DNA from: Paenibacillus dauci
Lineage (GTDB): Bacteria; Bacillota; Bacilli; Paenibacillales; Paenibacillaceae
Assembly (NCBI RefSeq): GCF_000971985.1
Contig: NZ_KQ040799.1
Span: 372,001-436,000, forward strand
Length of the DNA: 64,000 nt
Reading direction: 5' to 3'
Positions within the stretch are counted from its first letter, which is position 1. Each line of letters begins with the position of its first letter. This document shows, one piece after another, positions 1 to 8,694 of this stretch. Under the pieces are notes generated by a model. It was not told the origin of the DNA. It did not search any database and saw nothing but the letters and a program-made list of their open reading frames with translations. The position numbers and the translations under genes are program-made.

Positions 1-80
1 ATAATCAGACAGACCATAATCGTCTCGAACCAAACGGACAGCTCCATGAACCTATCCCTCGCTTTCTTCTCTTGACCCAT
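1..80 (-). CDS. 5' end of an unidentified protein gene (runs off the window)
   Basis: Reading the minus strand from an ATG at 80 gives 26 codons without a stop up to the window edge. A second in-frame ATG at 47 has the better ribosome binding site (GAGGGA, seven bases upstream), so the protein may begin with MELSVWFETIMVCLI. That start looks like the beginning of a membrane helix. The gene would be divergent from feoA. Too little is visible to name a family, and it could be a chance reading frame. Confidence 0.35.
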   Translation of the reverse strand, partial: MGQEKKARDRFMELSVWFETIMVCLI

Positions 81-235
81 TGTATGTATATTTTGCTTAA
101 TGACTATACGTACTTTATCGGCACTATTTTCATGATATGAGATGCACATCAATATTTTTCCGTAAATCATTCCTGCTAAAGAGAAATACATCATAGTGCA
201 GATCATGTAATCTGTGTTATTTTACATTCATCAAA

Positions 236-254
236 AATGATAATCATTCTCAAT
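236..254. promoter_or_regulatory. Fur box upstream of feoA
   Basis: The stretch TGATAATCATTCTCA (238-252) closely matches the inverted-repeat core of the Fur operator (TGATAATNATTATCA). It ends just before the feoA ribosome binding site at 255-260. Iron-loaded Fur bound here would block transcription or its early steps, so feo should be induced by iron limitation. The match is seen directly; the regulation is inferred from the well-known Fur control of feo operons. Confidence 0.85.
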
Positions 255-268
255 GAGGAGATGAAATA

Positions 269-514
269 GTGTATCTCTGTTCTAATATGCAATTAACTGC
301 TATCCCATCTGGTCACTCGGTACGTATTCATTCCCTGGAGAGTCTCGATCTGCTGCTTCGACGGCGGTTGATGGATCTGGGCATACGCGAAGGTACGACG
401 ATTTCGATTACCCGTCGTGGTCTCTGGGGAGGGCCGATCATTATCGAATACAAAGGACAATTTATTGGTATCCGCCAGCGCGAAGCCCGTCTGCTGGAGG
501 TTATCGGTTCATGA
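269..514 (+). CDS. feoA: Ferrous iron transport protein FeoA
   Basis: This 81-residue protein is a small SH3-like FeoA subunit, the cytoplasmic partner of the FeoB ferrous iron permease. The typical pattern is visible: a basic stretch followed by RRLMDLGIREGTTI, then a glycine-rich turn and a hydrophobic strand ending in a region of the type seen in FeoA C termini. The start is GTG at 269, eight bases after GAGGAG; an ATG at 287 is a weaker alternative. The gene overlaps feoB by four bases (ATGA), so the two are translationally coupled. A Fur box precedes it. Confidence 0.93.
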   Translation: MYLCSNMQLTAIPSGHSVRIHSLESLDLLLRRRLMDLGIREGTTISITRRGLWGGPIIIEYKGQFIGIRQREARLLEVIGS

Positions 515-2544
515 ATACTATTGCCCTGTTCGGCAATCCCAATACCGGCAAAACTTCTCTCTTCAACAAACTGACTCGTTCGTATGCGAGTGTAGGCAAT
601 TGGGCTGGAGTCACGGTAGAGAAAAAGGTAGGTACCCTGCGCGACAGATCCGCCTTGTTGGTTGATCTGCCCGGTGCCTATTCGCTGCATCCACTCTCGC
701 TAGACGAAGGTGTGACTTCGCGCTTCCTGATCGATGAGCCACCTGCAAGCCTGATCAATATCGTGGATGCTTCGCAGCTGGAGCGTAATCTGTATCTCAC
801 TGTGCAGCTGTTGGAATACGGCTGTCCCATGGTCATTGGCCTGAATATGATCGATGTAGCACGCGGCCGGGGAATACTCATCAATGAGCAGCTGCTGGCT
901 GCAGAACTGGGTGTTCCGGTTCTTCCCATTATTGCCCGCTCCGGGCAAGGTACACGTGCCTTACTACAGCAGCTGACTGATCTTCCTTCCCTCCATGATG
1001 GAGCCAAAGCGTCTTTCCGACTGGATTATGGGTCTATCATCGAAAATACGGCGCTGACGCTCGCTGAAGCGATCCAGGCTGCGCTGCCAGAACGTGCACC
1101 ACAGTATGCACGCTGGGTAGCGCTACAGCTTATAGAAGGTAATCCGGTAGTGGAACAGTACGCCTATTCCCTACTGCCACCCGAATGGATCCGGCAGCAA
1201 TTGGAACTGTGTAGTACACGTCTGACTGCAGATAATGAAGAATCTACGCCTGCAGAACATCTGCGCCGAATCCGCACACAGTGGATCACTCATCTGTACA
1301 ATCTGGCAGCAGACCATAGCCGCTCTGGCAACCGGACACTTACCGAGAAGGTCGATGCCGTATTCACCCACCCGCTGTTCGGTATTCCCATCTTTCTGTT
1401 GATGATGTTTGCCATTTTCAAATTAACCTTTGACTGGGCAGGCAATCTACTGGCTGACCAGATCGATGCGCTGATAGCCGGTCCGATTAGCAGTGGTGCC
1501 ACTTCCCTCCTCCAGCTGCTCGGTGCTTCGGCATTTACACAAGGGTTGATCGTTGACGGAATTATTGCCGGTGTAGGCGGAGTTCTCGTATTCATGCCGC
1601 AGATTGCGATCTTGTTCCTGATGATCTCGCTGGTCGAAGACTCGGGTTATATGGCTCGGATCACCCTGCTGATGGACCGGATGATGGAATATGTCGGCTT
1701 GAATGGTAAAGCCTTTATCCCGTTTATTATTGGGTTTGGCTGCAATGTTCCTGCAGTAATGGCTGCGCGTGCAATTGAACAACGACGGGAGCGTCTATTG
1801 ACTATTCTGCTCGTACCGTTAATGTCCTGTTCTGCACGGCTGCCAGTCTATACGCTGTTTGCCGGAGTATTTTTCGCACGCCATCAGGCGGTGGTCGTTA
1901 TGATTCTGTATCTACTTGGTATGGTCGTCGCGCTGGGACTGGCGAGACTTCTATCGAACAGCCCGCTATTTGCCAGGGAAAAGTCATTTTTTCTGGTGGA
2001 GTTGCCACCTTACCGTGTTCCGCAGCCGCTATCTCTTTTCCGTAATACCTGGGAAAAGGTCAAAGGCTTCCTGCACAAGGCAGGTACGATCATCCTCGCC
2101 GGCTCCGTTGCGATCTGGCTGTTGTCCCATCTGGGTATGCAGGGATATGGCGTAGATATGGATCATAGCTTTTTGGCTGCGATTGGCGGGGTATTCGCTC
2201 CTCTGCTGGACCCGGTCGGATTCGGTACATGGCAGGCCGTAGCTGCACTGCTGACCGGCTTTATGGCCAAGGAAGTCGTTGTCTCTACTATGAATATTAT
2301 TTATCATGCGCCTACGATGGAGGGTCTGGGCTTACAGCTGAGCAGCGCATTCACAGCCCTGCAGGCATTTAGTTTTATGGTGTTTGTGCTGCTGTATACG
2401 CCCTGTCTCGCTACAGTCAGCGTTATTCGCAAAGAAACACAATCCTGGAAATGGGCTGGCTTCTCTATCCTGTATGCCGTAATGATCGCTTATGTGCTGG
2501 CTCTGCTGATTTATCAATTGGGCCGGCTGATTGGATATGTATGA
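511..2544 (+). CDS. feoB: Ferrous iron permease FeoB
   Basis: FeoB (677 residues, normal length) imports Fe(II) through the cytoplasmic membrane. The N-terminal G domain shows G1 GNPNTGKTS (residues 8-16), a G2 threonine near 35, G3 DLPG (52-55) and G4 NMID (112-115). A helical linker leads to the polytopic membrane part from about residue 280, with the two conserved FeoB gate motifs GFGCNVPAV and MSCSARLPVY, each carrying a conserved cysteine. It is the second gene of a Fur-regulated feoA-feoB-small protein operon. Confidence 0.97.
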   Translation: MNTIALFGNPNTGKTSLFNKLTRSYASVGNWAGVTVEKKVGTLRDRSALLVDLPGAYSLHPLSLDEGVTSRFLIDEPPASLINIVDASQLERNLYLTVQLLEYGCPMVIGLNMIDVARGRGILINEQLLAAELGVPVLPIIARSGQGTRALLQQLTDLPSLHDGAKASFRLDYGSIIENTALTLAEAIQAALPERAPQYARWVALQLIEGNPVVEQYAYSLLPPEWIRQQLELCSTRLTADNEESTPAEHLRRIRTQWITHLYNLAADHSRSGNRTLTEKVDAVFTHPLFGIPIFLLMMFAIFKLTFDWAGNLLADQIDALIAGPISSGATSLLQLLGASAFTQGLIVDGIIAGVGGVLVFMPQIAILFLMISLVEDSGYMARITLLMDRMMEYVGLNGKAFIPFIIGFGCNVPAVMAARAIEQRRERLLTILLVPLMSCSARLPVYTLFAGVFFARHQAVVVMILYLLGMVVALGLARLLSNSPLFAREKSFFLVELPPYRVPQPLSLFRNTWEKVKGFLHKAGTIILAGSVAIWLLSHLGMQGYGVDMDHSFLAAIGGVFAPLLDPVGFGTWQAVAALLTGFMAKEVVVSTMNIIYHAPTMEGLGLQLSSAFTALQAFSFMVFVLLYTPCLATVSVIRKETQSWKWAGFSILYAVMIAYVLALLIYQLGRLIGYV

Positions 2545-2599
2545 TACTTCTGGCTGCTGTTAACTGCTCATCTATTCAAAATGAAAAGAGGTTCTATAC

Positions 2600-2785
2600 A
2601 TGATCAACTGGATTCTGCTGCCCATTATCCTGCTGTATGCCGGCTGGATGTTTTATCGATTCTGGCAAAAAAGTAAACAAGGTGCCTGTACCAGCTGCCC
2701 TGCAGCACGAACCTGTGCAGGCTGCTGTACCACTGAACCTTCTGCGATAGCCAAACCGGATCAGACCAGTACCCAAGTAAGATGA
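2600..2785 (+). CDS. FeoB-associated Cys-rich membrane protein
   Basis: A 61-residue protein with one N-terminal membrane helix (residues 4-20), a short basic stretch and a cysteine cluster (CTSC, then CAGCC). This is the layout of the small FeoB-associated Cys-rich membrane proteins found after feoB in many Firmicutes, thought to take the place of FeoC. The start ATG at 2600 follows AAAAGAGG with a spacing of eight. It lies 55 bases after feoB and before a terminator, so it is the last gene of the feo operon. Its biochemical role is not established. Confidence 0.85.
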   Translation: MINWILLPIILLYAGWMFYRFWQKSKQGACTSCPAARTCAGCCTTEPSAIAKPDQTSTQVR

Positions 2786-2866
2786 TTCATAGGTTACGAT
2801 CCCATATCGTCCGGATTACGGTAGGGAGCAGTTCGTATCTACCTAACCGAATACGTCATAGTAAAT

Positions 2867-2911
2867 AAAACAGGCTATAGATCACCATGCATCATGATCT
2901 ACAGCCTGTTT
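2867..2911 (+). terminator. Terminator of the feo operon
   Basis: An inverted repeat AAACAGGCT-A-TAGATCA ... TGATCTA-C-AGCCTGTTT is followed by a T/A-rich tract. It lies 80 bases after the small Cys-rich gene and could also act on the convergent aguB transcript. Confidence 0.8.
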
Positions 2912-3040
2912 ATATATTTTCTGCTTTGTTTGTATATTCGCTCATTCTTGTATCGCATCCGTTATGACAAACAACGCTGATATACCGGACTAATTTGAGA
3001 AGGAGAAAACCATTCCTGTCCCTCAAATCGTCCTGCCGGA

Positions 3041-3919
3041 TTACTTGATTCGGCGTTCACCGTCATACGTAGCAATCATCTGGTACAGATCCGGACGACG
3101 GTCGCGGAAGATTCCCCACTCCAGACGCTGGGTCTCCAGCAGATCCAGATCGAACTCGGCTACCAGCACACCTTCACTGCTGCGATCCGCTTCCTGTACT
3201 TTATTGCCCTGCGGTCCGGCGATAAAGGAAGAACCGTAGAAGTTGATTGAAGAATCTTCGTCTTCTTCTTTGCCGATGCGGTTAGAGGCAATCACCGGAA
3301 TCAGGTTGGCACCTGCATGACCGAGCATGCATGCCTGCCAGTGATCCTTGGAATCAATCGACGTATCCTGCGGCTCTGAACCGATCGCTGTCGGGTAAAA
3401 TAGCAGTTCTGCACCCATCAGTGCCATGCAGCGTGCAGCTTCCGGATACCATTGATCCCAACAGATACCTACGCCGATTTTGGCATATTTGGTATCCCAG
3501 ACCTGGAAACCGGTATCTCCCGGATTAAAGTAGAATTTCTCTTCATAACCTGGACCATCCGGAATATGACTTTTGCGATAACGTCCCAGAATCTCGCCGT
3601 CTGCATCGATCACAGCCAGAGAGTTATAGCGCGCATAGTTTTTCTTTTCATAAAAACTGATTGGCAGTACAACATCCAGTTCTTTGGCTACTGCACGGAA
3701 ATGATTGATCGCTTTGTTATGCTCCAGTTCGGTAGCATACTGATAATATTCCGCTTTTTCCTTCTGACAGAAGTATGGAGTCTCAAACAACTCCTGCAGC
3801 AGAATAATCTGTGCACCCTGTGCTGCCGCTTCGCGTACGAGGCGGTCTGCTTTTCGGATGTTCTCGTCGATATCCCAGGAACAGCTCATTTGTGTAGCTG
3901 CTACTTTTACATTTCTCAT
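3041..3919 (-). CDS. aguB: N-carbamoylputrescine amidase
   Basis: A 292-residue nitrilase-superfamily amidase that hydrolyses N-carbamoylputrescine to putrescine, CO2 and ammonia. The Glu-Lys-Cys triad is visible: Glu43 in LLQELFETPYF, Lys116 in RYRKSHIPDG and Cys153 in GVGICWDQWYPE; the pattern around the Cys and the length are those of AguB. The chosen ATG at 3919 gives the usual N terminus MRNVKVAATQ, with an AAAGGA site about 13 bases upstream; a longer reading frame to 3982 has no conserved sequence. It follows aguA (gap 145 bases), and together they form the agmatine route to putrescine. Confidence 0.95.
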   Translation of the reverse strand: MRNVKVAATQMSCSWDIDENIRKADRLVREAAAQGAQIILLQELFETPYFCQKEKAEYYQYATELEHNKAINHFRAVAKELDVVLPISFYEKKNYARYNSLAVIDADGEILGRYRKSHIPDGPGYEEKFYFNPGDTGFQVWDTKYAKIGVGICWDQWYPEAARCMALMGAELLFYPTAIGSEPQDTSIDSKDHWQACMLGHAGANLIPVIASNRIGKEEDEDSSINFYGSSFIAGPQGNKVQEADRSSEGVLVAEFDLDLLETQRLEWGIFRDRRPDLYQMIATYDGERRIK

Positions 3920-4064
3920 AATATGGGGTTCATCCTTTCCGGAATGGATTAAGTTCGTGACCTGCTGTCTTTGGCATAACATTCCTACTGACTGCTATTT
4001 ATACAGCTGTTGCTTCTATATATACCGTTACAGTTGTCTATAATTAGTAAAGTATCTGCTGCGC

Positions 4065-5093
4065 TTACTTGCCCGCAGGAATCTGCTGGGTAGTACAGTG
4101 CACATTACCGCCTTCACGGATAACAGCCATTCCGTCAATCGTGCGAATCTTGCGATCCGGGAAAGTCTGCTGCAGTACTTCGATGGCTTTGCGATCTGCT
4201 TCTTCAGCGGTGCCGCCGAATACTGGCAGAATAATACCGCCATTTACAAAATAGAAATTCAGATAGCTCAGTGTCAGACGCTGCTCACCATACATCACCA
4301 GCGGTGGCTGTTCGATCTGGATCACTTCCAGCTTGCGCCCGCGTGCATCGGTCGCTTCTGCCAGAATACGCAGATTCTCCTGAGTAATCTCATAGTTATC
4401 ATCGGCAGGATCATTGCACACTTGAAGAATGACTTTGCCCGGTGCAGCAAAACAAGCGACATTGTCGACATGACCATCCGTCTCGTCGCCAGCCAGACCA
4501 CGATTCAGCCAGATGATTTGCTCTACATTGGTGAAATCCTTAACATGCTGTTCAATCTGTTCACGGGACAGCTGCGGATTACGATTCGTATTCAGCAGAC
4601 ATTCCTCGGTAGTCAACATCGTGCCTTCACCATCTACATGGATCGATCCACCTTCGAGCACGAGTGGAGCATCAAATTGACGCAGGCCGAGATGCTTCAG
4701 GACTGCCGGTGCGACAGCATCGTCCAGATCCCATGGCTTATATTTGCCGCCCCATGCGTTGAATCCCCAGTTGATACCGGCACGTTCACCAGCTTCATTC
4801 ATAACAATGGTCGGTCCGTTATCACGCAGCCATGCATCGTTATGCTCCAATGGCAGGAAAACTACGGCTTGTCCCTGGAACAGAGCTTCTACTTTCTCCA
4901 GATCATCCGGATTCACGACCAGCGTCACCGGTTCAAACTCGGCAATCGCGCTGACCAGCTCCTGATAGCCTTTGCATACATTCTCGTAATCCTCCGGATA
5001 TACCATGGAATCCTGTACAGGCCAGGATAATAGGGTACGTTCATGCGCTGTCCACTCGGCAGGCATCTTATATTGCAAATCAATTGGTTTCAT
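4065..5093 (-). CDS. aguA: Agmatine deiminase
   Basis: This 342-residue enzyme converts agmatine to N-carbamoylputrescine and ammonia; it is a guanidino-group-modifying enzyme of the peptidyl-arginine-deiminase fold. The conserved N-terminal block (MPAEWTAHERTLLSWP), the substrate loop (WGFNAWGGKYKPWDLDD), the His motif DGHVDN and the C-terminal catalytic cysteine (GGNVHC, Cys333) are all present. The length is normal. It is the upstream gene of an aguA-aguB unit and has a plausible sigma-A promoter at 5185-5212. Confidence 0.96.
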   Translation of the reverse strand: MKPIDLQYKMPAEWTAHERTLLSWPVQDSMVYPEDYENVCKGYQELVSAIAEFEPVTLVVNPDDLEKVEALFQGQAVVFLPLEHNDAWLRDNGPTIVMNEAGERAGINWGFNAWGGKYKPWDLDDAVAPAVLKHLGLRQFDAPLVLEGGSIHVDGEGTMLTTEECLLNTNRNPQLSREQIEQHVKDFTNVEQIIWLNRGLAGDETDGHVDNVACFAAPGKVILQVCNDPADDNYEITQENLRILAEATDARGRKLEVIQIEQPPLVMYGEQRLTLSYLNFYFVNGGIILPVFGGTAEEADRKAIEVLQQTFPDRKIRTIDGMAVIREGGNVHCTTQQIPAGK

Positions 5094-5184
5094 TCGTATT
5101 CGTCACCTTATTCATATGGTATAGGTCATGCCTTCCGATCAACTGCTCATCGGCTGTATACGCCAAACAATTGGAACAAACTAT

Positions 5185-5212
5185 ATCATACAATACCTGT
5201 ACACGTTGTAAA
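5185..5212 (-). promoter_or_regulatory. Candidate sigma-A promoter of aguA-aguB
   Basis: On the minus strand TTTACA and TATGAT are separated by 16 bases, about 90 bases upstream of the aguA start. The hexamers match five and five of six consensus positions. No operator is obvious. Confidence 0.5.
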
Positions 5213-5258
5213 GTGATTTGCGTAAATTTTATGTAAAGGATTATACTTTCTGGACACA

Positions 5259-5308
5259 AACAAAAAACCACCCTACCGGAGCCTGTTCAGATGCTCTCAA
5301 TAAAGTGG
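5259..5308 (-). terminator. Imperfect terminator after ydjO
   Basis: On the minus strand CCAC...GAGAGC...GGCTC...GTGG is followed by TTTTTTG, 30 bases after the ydjO stop. The stem is interrupted, so the call is tentative. Confidence 0.4.
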
Positions 5309-5339
5309 CACGTTCATATAATCCTATGTGCTTGTGCTA

Positions 5340-5564
5340 TTATTTCTTTTTAGCGGCTTTACCCTTGCTGGAATATGCATAATCCAGAACAGGCAATTCT
5401 TTTTGTCCTCGGGTCATAGGTGACTTGCACTGTGAGCAAACCGGCTCTTCGGCAAGCGCATAATCATTACGCATCCAACCGTTGCACTCCGAATCCGTGC
5501 ATACCCAGATATCAGTCATTTCTGTAGGAATCTCTTGCAATGGATTTTTCCGTGAATAGTACAT
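5340..5564 (-). CDS. ydjO: YdjO-like cold-inducible protein
   Basis: A 74-residue cytoplasmic protein with a zinc-finger-like pair of CxxC-type motifs: CTDSEC near residue 22 and CSQC near residue 43, followed by a lysine-rich tail. The layout MYYSRKN...WVC...C..WMR...EEPVCSQCKSPM is that of the Bacillus YdjO family, described as cold-inducible. The ribosome binding site GGGAGGGG precedes the ATG. It lies downstream of a cold-shock protein gene on the same strand, with a terminator between them, which fits a shared cold-response role. Its molecular function is unknown. Confidence 0.85.
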   Translation of the reverse strand: MYYSRKNPLQEIPTEMTDIWVCTDSECNGWMRNDYALAEEPVCSQCKSPMTRGQKELPVLDYAYSSKGKAAKKK

Positions 5565-5708
5565 GTAGTCCCCTCCCAGAGCGTGATCAATATTTCGCTA
5601 GTATTTGCGGCCATCTATTCAATGTTCACTGAGTACTACCGATAAAGAATATAACAACAGTAAAAAATACCGTATCATCCAGCTCATGGAAATACATGGG
5701 CTTGCTTA

Positions 5709-5741
5709 ATAAAAAAACACCCTTAACAAACGTTAAGGGCG
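5709..5741 (-). terminator. Terminator of the cold-shock gene
   Basis: On the minus strand GCCCTTAAC-GTTT-GTTAAGGGT is followed by seven T residues, 13 bases after the csp stop codon. Confidence 0.9.
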
Positions 5742-5754
5742 TCTCTTAGCTGAA

Positions 5755-5955
5755 TTACAGTTTTACAACGTTTTCAGCTTGTGGTCCACGGTTTCCTTCA
5801 ACTACGTTGAATTCTACGCGTTGGCCTTCGTCCAAAGTTTTGAAGCCGTCACCTTGGATAGCGGAGAAGTGAACGAATACATCGTTGCCACCTTCAACCT
5901 CGATAAAACCAAAACCTTTTTCTGCGTTAAACCATTTTACTGTACCTGTTTGCAT
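5755..5955 (-). CDS. csp: Cold-shock protein (CspA/CspB family)
   Basis: A 66-residue single cold-shock domain that binds single-stranded nucleic acid and acts as an RNA chaperone. RNP1 (KGFGFIEV) and RNP2 (VFVHFSAI) are intact, and the N terminus [14 protein letters not shown] is standard. The start ATG at 5955 follows TTTGGAGGT; the longer open frame upstream is the leader, not protein. The transcript has a leader of about 150 bases with strong secondary structure (6031-6084) from a near-consensus promoter, as is typical of cold-shock genes controlled after transcription. Confidence 0.97.
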   Translation of the reverse strand: MQTGTVKWFNAEKGFGFIEVEGGNDVFVHFSAIQGDGFKTLDEGQRVEFNVVEGNRGPQAENVVKL

Positions 5956-6030
5956 GTGGAATACCTCCAAAATTAAATTTACATGACCTTCTTTATTCAG
6001 AGGAAAATACATCCGATAAAATAGAAAAAT

Positions 6031-6084
6031 CACATATTGTACAAGGTTATAAACCTTCAAAATAATAACCCTCTACAATATGTG
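6031..6084 (-). promoter_or_regulatory. Structured 5' leader of the cold-shock mRNA
   Basis: A perfect 11-base inverted repeat, CACATATTGTA (6031-6041) and TACAATATGTG (6074-6084), encloses a second hairpin AAGGTT-ATA-AACCTT (6043-6057). The same GGTTAT (6045-6050) can instead pair with ATAACC (6065-6070), so the two inner pairings exclude each other. This is the type of folding switch known for E. coli cspA mRNA, although the sequence differs. The base pairs are seen directly; temperature control is inference. Confidence 0.65.
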
Positions 6085-6111
6085 AGTTCAGGTCACGATT
6101 TCGATATTCTT

Positions 6112-6140
6112 ATTATAACCCATAACCTGAAGAAAAACAA
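6112..6140 (-). promoter_or_regulatory. Sigma-A promoter of the cold-shock gene
   Basis: On the minus strand TTGTTT (6135-6140) and a perfect TATAAT (6112-6117) are 17 bases apart. Transcription would start near 6105, giving a leader of about 150 bases. Confidence 0.8.
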
Positions 6141-6180
6141 TGACTATAAGGTAATTTTTGTAATTTTATTTTTTTTGTCT

Positions 6181-7062
6181 TTAATCGTACTTCAAATGCT
6201 GCAATATCAAGGTATTGACGCGCGTTGGATCTTCATGGTGCAGCCAGTGTGTACAGTGGTCCAAATGGATCAATTCTCCATTTTCACATTTACGGATACT
6301 CAGGTCGGACATTTCTTTGCTCAGTGCCTGATCATTGGAACCCCAGATCATGCGTGTAGGAACAGTAATCATCGCTGTATCCGAAATCTCGGGTCTTTTT
6401 TGCATGAGGGCACGATACCAGTTAAGCATCGCTGTATCTGCTCCCGGCTGTGACCAGGCTTCACGATACAGATCAAGCTCCTCTTCGGAAAAGGCTCCTT
6501 CGTTGGCAGACTGCTGCAGCATACCGGTCAGACGCTTCCAATCTTTGGACGCCAGAATTTTCTCGGGCAGATCGGGAATCTGGAAAAAGAATACATAAGC
6601 ACTCTTCATCATCTGTTTGGCATGGCTTTTCAAAAAGTCCATCATTACTGCCGGGTGAGGTACATTCATAATCACCTGTCGACGGATCAGCTCCGGATAA
6701 CGCTCCGACAATCTCCACAGTACGATCGCTCCCCAGTCATGACCTACCATATCTACCTGGGCATGTCCGGACGATTGGATCAGACCGGCAATATCATCCA
6801 CCAGTACATCCAGTGTATAGGATTCGATCCCCTGCGGCTTGTCACTGAGATTATATCCGCGCTGGTCAGGAGCCCATACCCGGTATCCTTCGGCTACCAG
6901 TGCTTCAATCTGATTCATCCAGCCATGCCAGAACTCGGGGAATCCATGCAGCAGAATAACAAGCGGTCCATCCATCGGACCTGCCTGCGCTACATGCAGA
7001 TTGATCCCGTTCGTAGCTATTGTATGATGTTCAATCTCCAGCGGTGTCGTAAAAGTAGTCAT
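6181..7062 (-). CDS. Alpha/beta hydrolase, epoxide-hydrolase-like
   Basis: A 293-residue alpha/beta-fold hydrolase. The oxyanion-hole motif LLHGFPEFWHGW, the DQRGYNLSDKP segment and the nucleophile elbow VGHDWGAIV (an Asp nucleophile) are characteristic of soluble epoxide hydrolases and the related dehalogenases; the C-terminal histidine lies near DHCTHWLHHEDP. The FPE element favours epoxide hydrolase over haloalkane dehalogenase, but the substrate cannot be read from sequence. AGGAGG eight bases before the ATG fixes the start. It appears to be a single gene. Confidence 0.88.
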   Translation of the reverse strand: MTTFTTPLEIEHHTIATNGINLHVAQAGPMDGPLVILLHGFPEFWHGWMNQIEALVAEGYRVWAPDQRGYNLSDKPQGIESYTLDVLVDDIAGLIQSSGHAQVDMVGHDWGAIVLWRLSERYPELIRRQVIMNVPHPAVMMDFLKSHAKQMMKSAYVFFFQIPDLPEKILASKDWKRLTGMLQQSANEGAFSEEELDLYREAWSQPGADTAMLNWYRALMQKRPEISDTAMITVPTRMIWGSNDQALSKEMSDLSIRKCENGELIHLDHCTHWLHHEDPTRVNTLILQHLKYD

Positions 7063-7407
7063 GATCTGCGCCTCCTGTAGTGAATATTGGATGTTATGTG
7101 CATTGGTGAAAAAGAATCGTCTCTTTATTAACTCGTCTTTCTATATTTAACACGTCTGACCAAAGTGAAACCCGGCCTGATGTATTTTGATTATTTACGA
7201 ATCTTTTCTTCTATATAATGCGTTAGCGGAGAGAGTCGTCTTTTTAGCGATTTTCTTAGTAGGCTTTTTCTTGGGAGGCTGTTATGAAATATACTTTTTA
7301 TTTGAGCAATGATTGGTAATGCTTGCCTTTTAATCTGCCTGAGTAATGATCTATAATAATTAGGTTAACGTGTAATCTACATTCGAATCCGGCAGTATGG
7401 TGATTTT
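7063..7407. other. Divergent intergenic region with a candidate promoter for the diguanylate cyclase gene
   Basis: A 345-base gap between divergent genes. TTTAAT (7329-7334) and TATAAT (7352-7357), 17 bases apart, could drive the plus-strand cyclase gene. An 11-codon frame at 7284 with a GGGAGG site is present but too short to call. A second TATAAT near 7213 has no clear -35 element. Confidence 0.4.
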
Positions 7408-8523
7408 ATGAAATTTCTAGAGCTTCCCCATAATTATCCCGAACAACTGGGCAACCAGTCTAAGTGGATCAGCAAGTTTATCCGTTCCTACTGGCTTGTC
7501 GTTTTCGTTCATACTATCGCCCAGTTAGGGTGTTTTTTATTTTTGTATTATCCAATAAGCAAATATGACTTCTATATTAACACTTTGCTGGTTCCTGCCG
7601 TATTAATGAGCGGTATGATTATCTGGACGCATTGGATTCACAGGCAGCAGCCGCATTTCATCTTTTATGCCATGTCTATTACAAGCACATTTATTACATG
7701 GGTAATTATTTATCTCAATTATGATGTTCGCATTATTCCTGCGCTTTGTCTGATGCCCATATTCTCTTCCGTCATTTTCTTTAGAAAACGACTGCTGTGG
7801 TTTTCTTCTATTCTGCAAATGGTGACGTTTGTAACTCTATATCTGAGTGACGCACACTTCCGTGATTTCCTATCCTCTTTTGACGCTGTCGCTACTCCTT
7901 CATTTATTCTTGCAGGTACGGTTATTGCCCATATTATTCTTATTAGCGGCCGCGAGCTGATGGTTGATCTGCAGCAGACGATACAGGCCAAGCAGGAGCT
8001 GATCGTTCGCAATGCGATTATGAGCAAGCTCTCCAAGACAGATGGATTGACCAACTTGTACAATCAGATTTCATTTCGCGATTATTATGATACAGCCTTT
8101 AATTACGCCAGCCAGGATTCCTGCCTGCATCTGGCTCTGCTGGATATTGATAATTTCAAGCAGATTAATGATACGTACGGACATCGTGTCGGGGATATGG
8201 TACTCGGCATTATATCCCAGGTCATTCAGCAGTATATCTCTTCCAGCGATATTGCTGCCCGGTATGGCGGTGAAGAATTTGCACTGCTGATTCTGGATAA
8301 AAACTTCGATGAAGCCTATGAGCTGGTCGAGAGTATACGCAGTCACCTGTCCGGACTGCGCTGGAAAGAGCTAAATAATCAGACAGTAACCGTCAGTATT
8401 GGTCTGCATAGCTGTGAGCCAGGTCTGACCAAGGAAGACCTGTTTGAAAGAGTAGACAGTTATCTGTATCAGGCCAAACGTTCCGGCAAAAACAAAATTG
8501 TCACTGCACTTCATATCGCTTGA
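7408..8523 (+). CDS. Membrane-bound diguanylate cyclase (GGDEF)
   Basis: A 371-residue protein that should make c-di-GMP from two GTP. Residues about 28-190 form five or six membrane helices; the GGDEF domain spans about 205-370. The active site is intact: the metal-binding LLDIDNFKQINDTYGH and the signature YGGEEF. The inhibitory I-site RxxD is not conserved, because SSSD stands at that place, so product feedback inhibition is probably absent. The sensor part belongs to no family I can name. The gene stands alone and is followed by a strong terminator. Confidence 0.92.
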   Translation: MKFLELPHNYPEQLGNQSKWISKFIRSYWLVVFVHTIAQLGCFLFLYYPISKYDFYINTLLVPAVLMSGMIIWTHWIHRQQPHFIFYAMSITSTFITWVIIYLNYDVRIIPALCLMPIFSSVIFFRKRLLWFSSILQMVTFVTLYLSDAHFRDFLSSFDAVATPSFILAGTVIAHIILISGRELMVDLQQTIQAKQELIVRNAIMSKLSKTDGLTNLYNQISFRDYYDTAFNYASQDSCLHLALLDIDNFKQINDTYGHRVGDMVLGIISQVIQQYISSSDIAARYGGEEFALLILDKNFDEAYELVESIRSHLSGLRWKELNNQTVTVSIGLHSCEPGLTKEDLFERVDSYLYQAKRSGKNKIVTALHIA

Positions 8524-8612
8524 TAGATCCAGATCGTCCGAAGAGTAAGCGTGCATGTGGCTGAGAATTACAACCAAGAACTACAGATCAATTATCGACG
8601 ATCTGAATAAAT

Positions 8613-8652
8613 AACAAGCACGTAGGCGAATAATCTGCCTACGTGCTTGTTT
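8613..8652. terminator. Bidirectional terminator
   Basis: ACAAGCACGTAGGC and GCCTACGTGCTTGT form a perfect 14-bp stem flanked by A-rich and T-rich sequence, between the convergent cyclase and aldo/keto reductase genes. Confidence 0.9.
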
Positions 8653-8694
8653 GAATTAAAGCGTTATGATCAGCGATAGATATTGACCGCTTGA

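Noticed and set aside
7284-7319. An 11-codon ORF (start MKYTFYLSNDW) with a GGGAGG site before the diguanylate cyclase gene
   Set aside because: Too short to support as a gene; spacing is only five bases and no terminator or attenuator structure follows.
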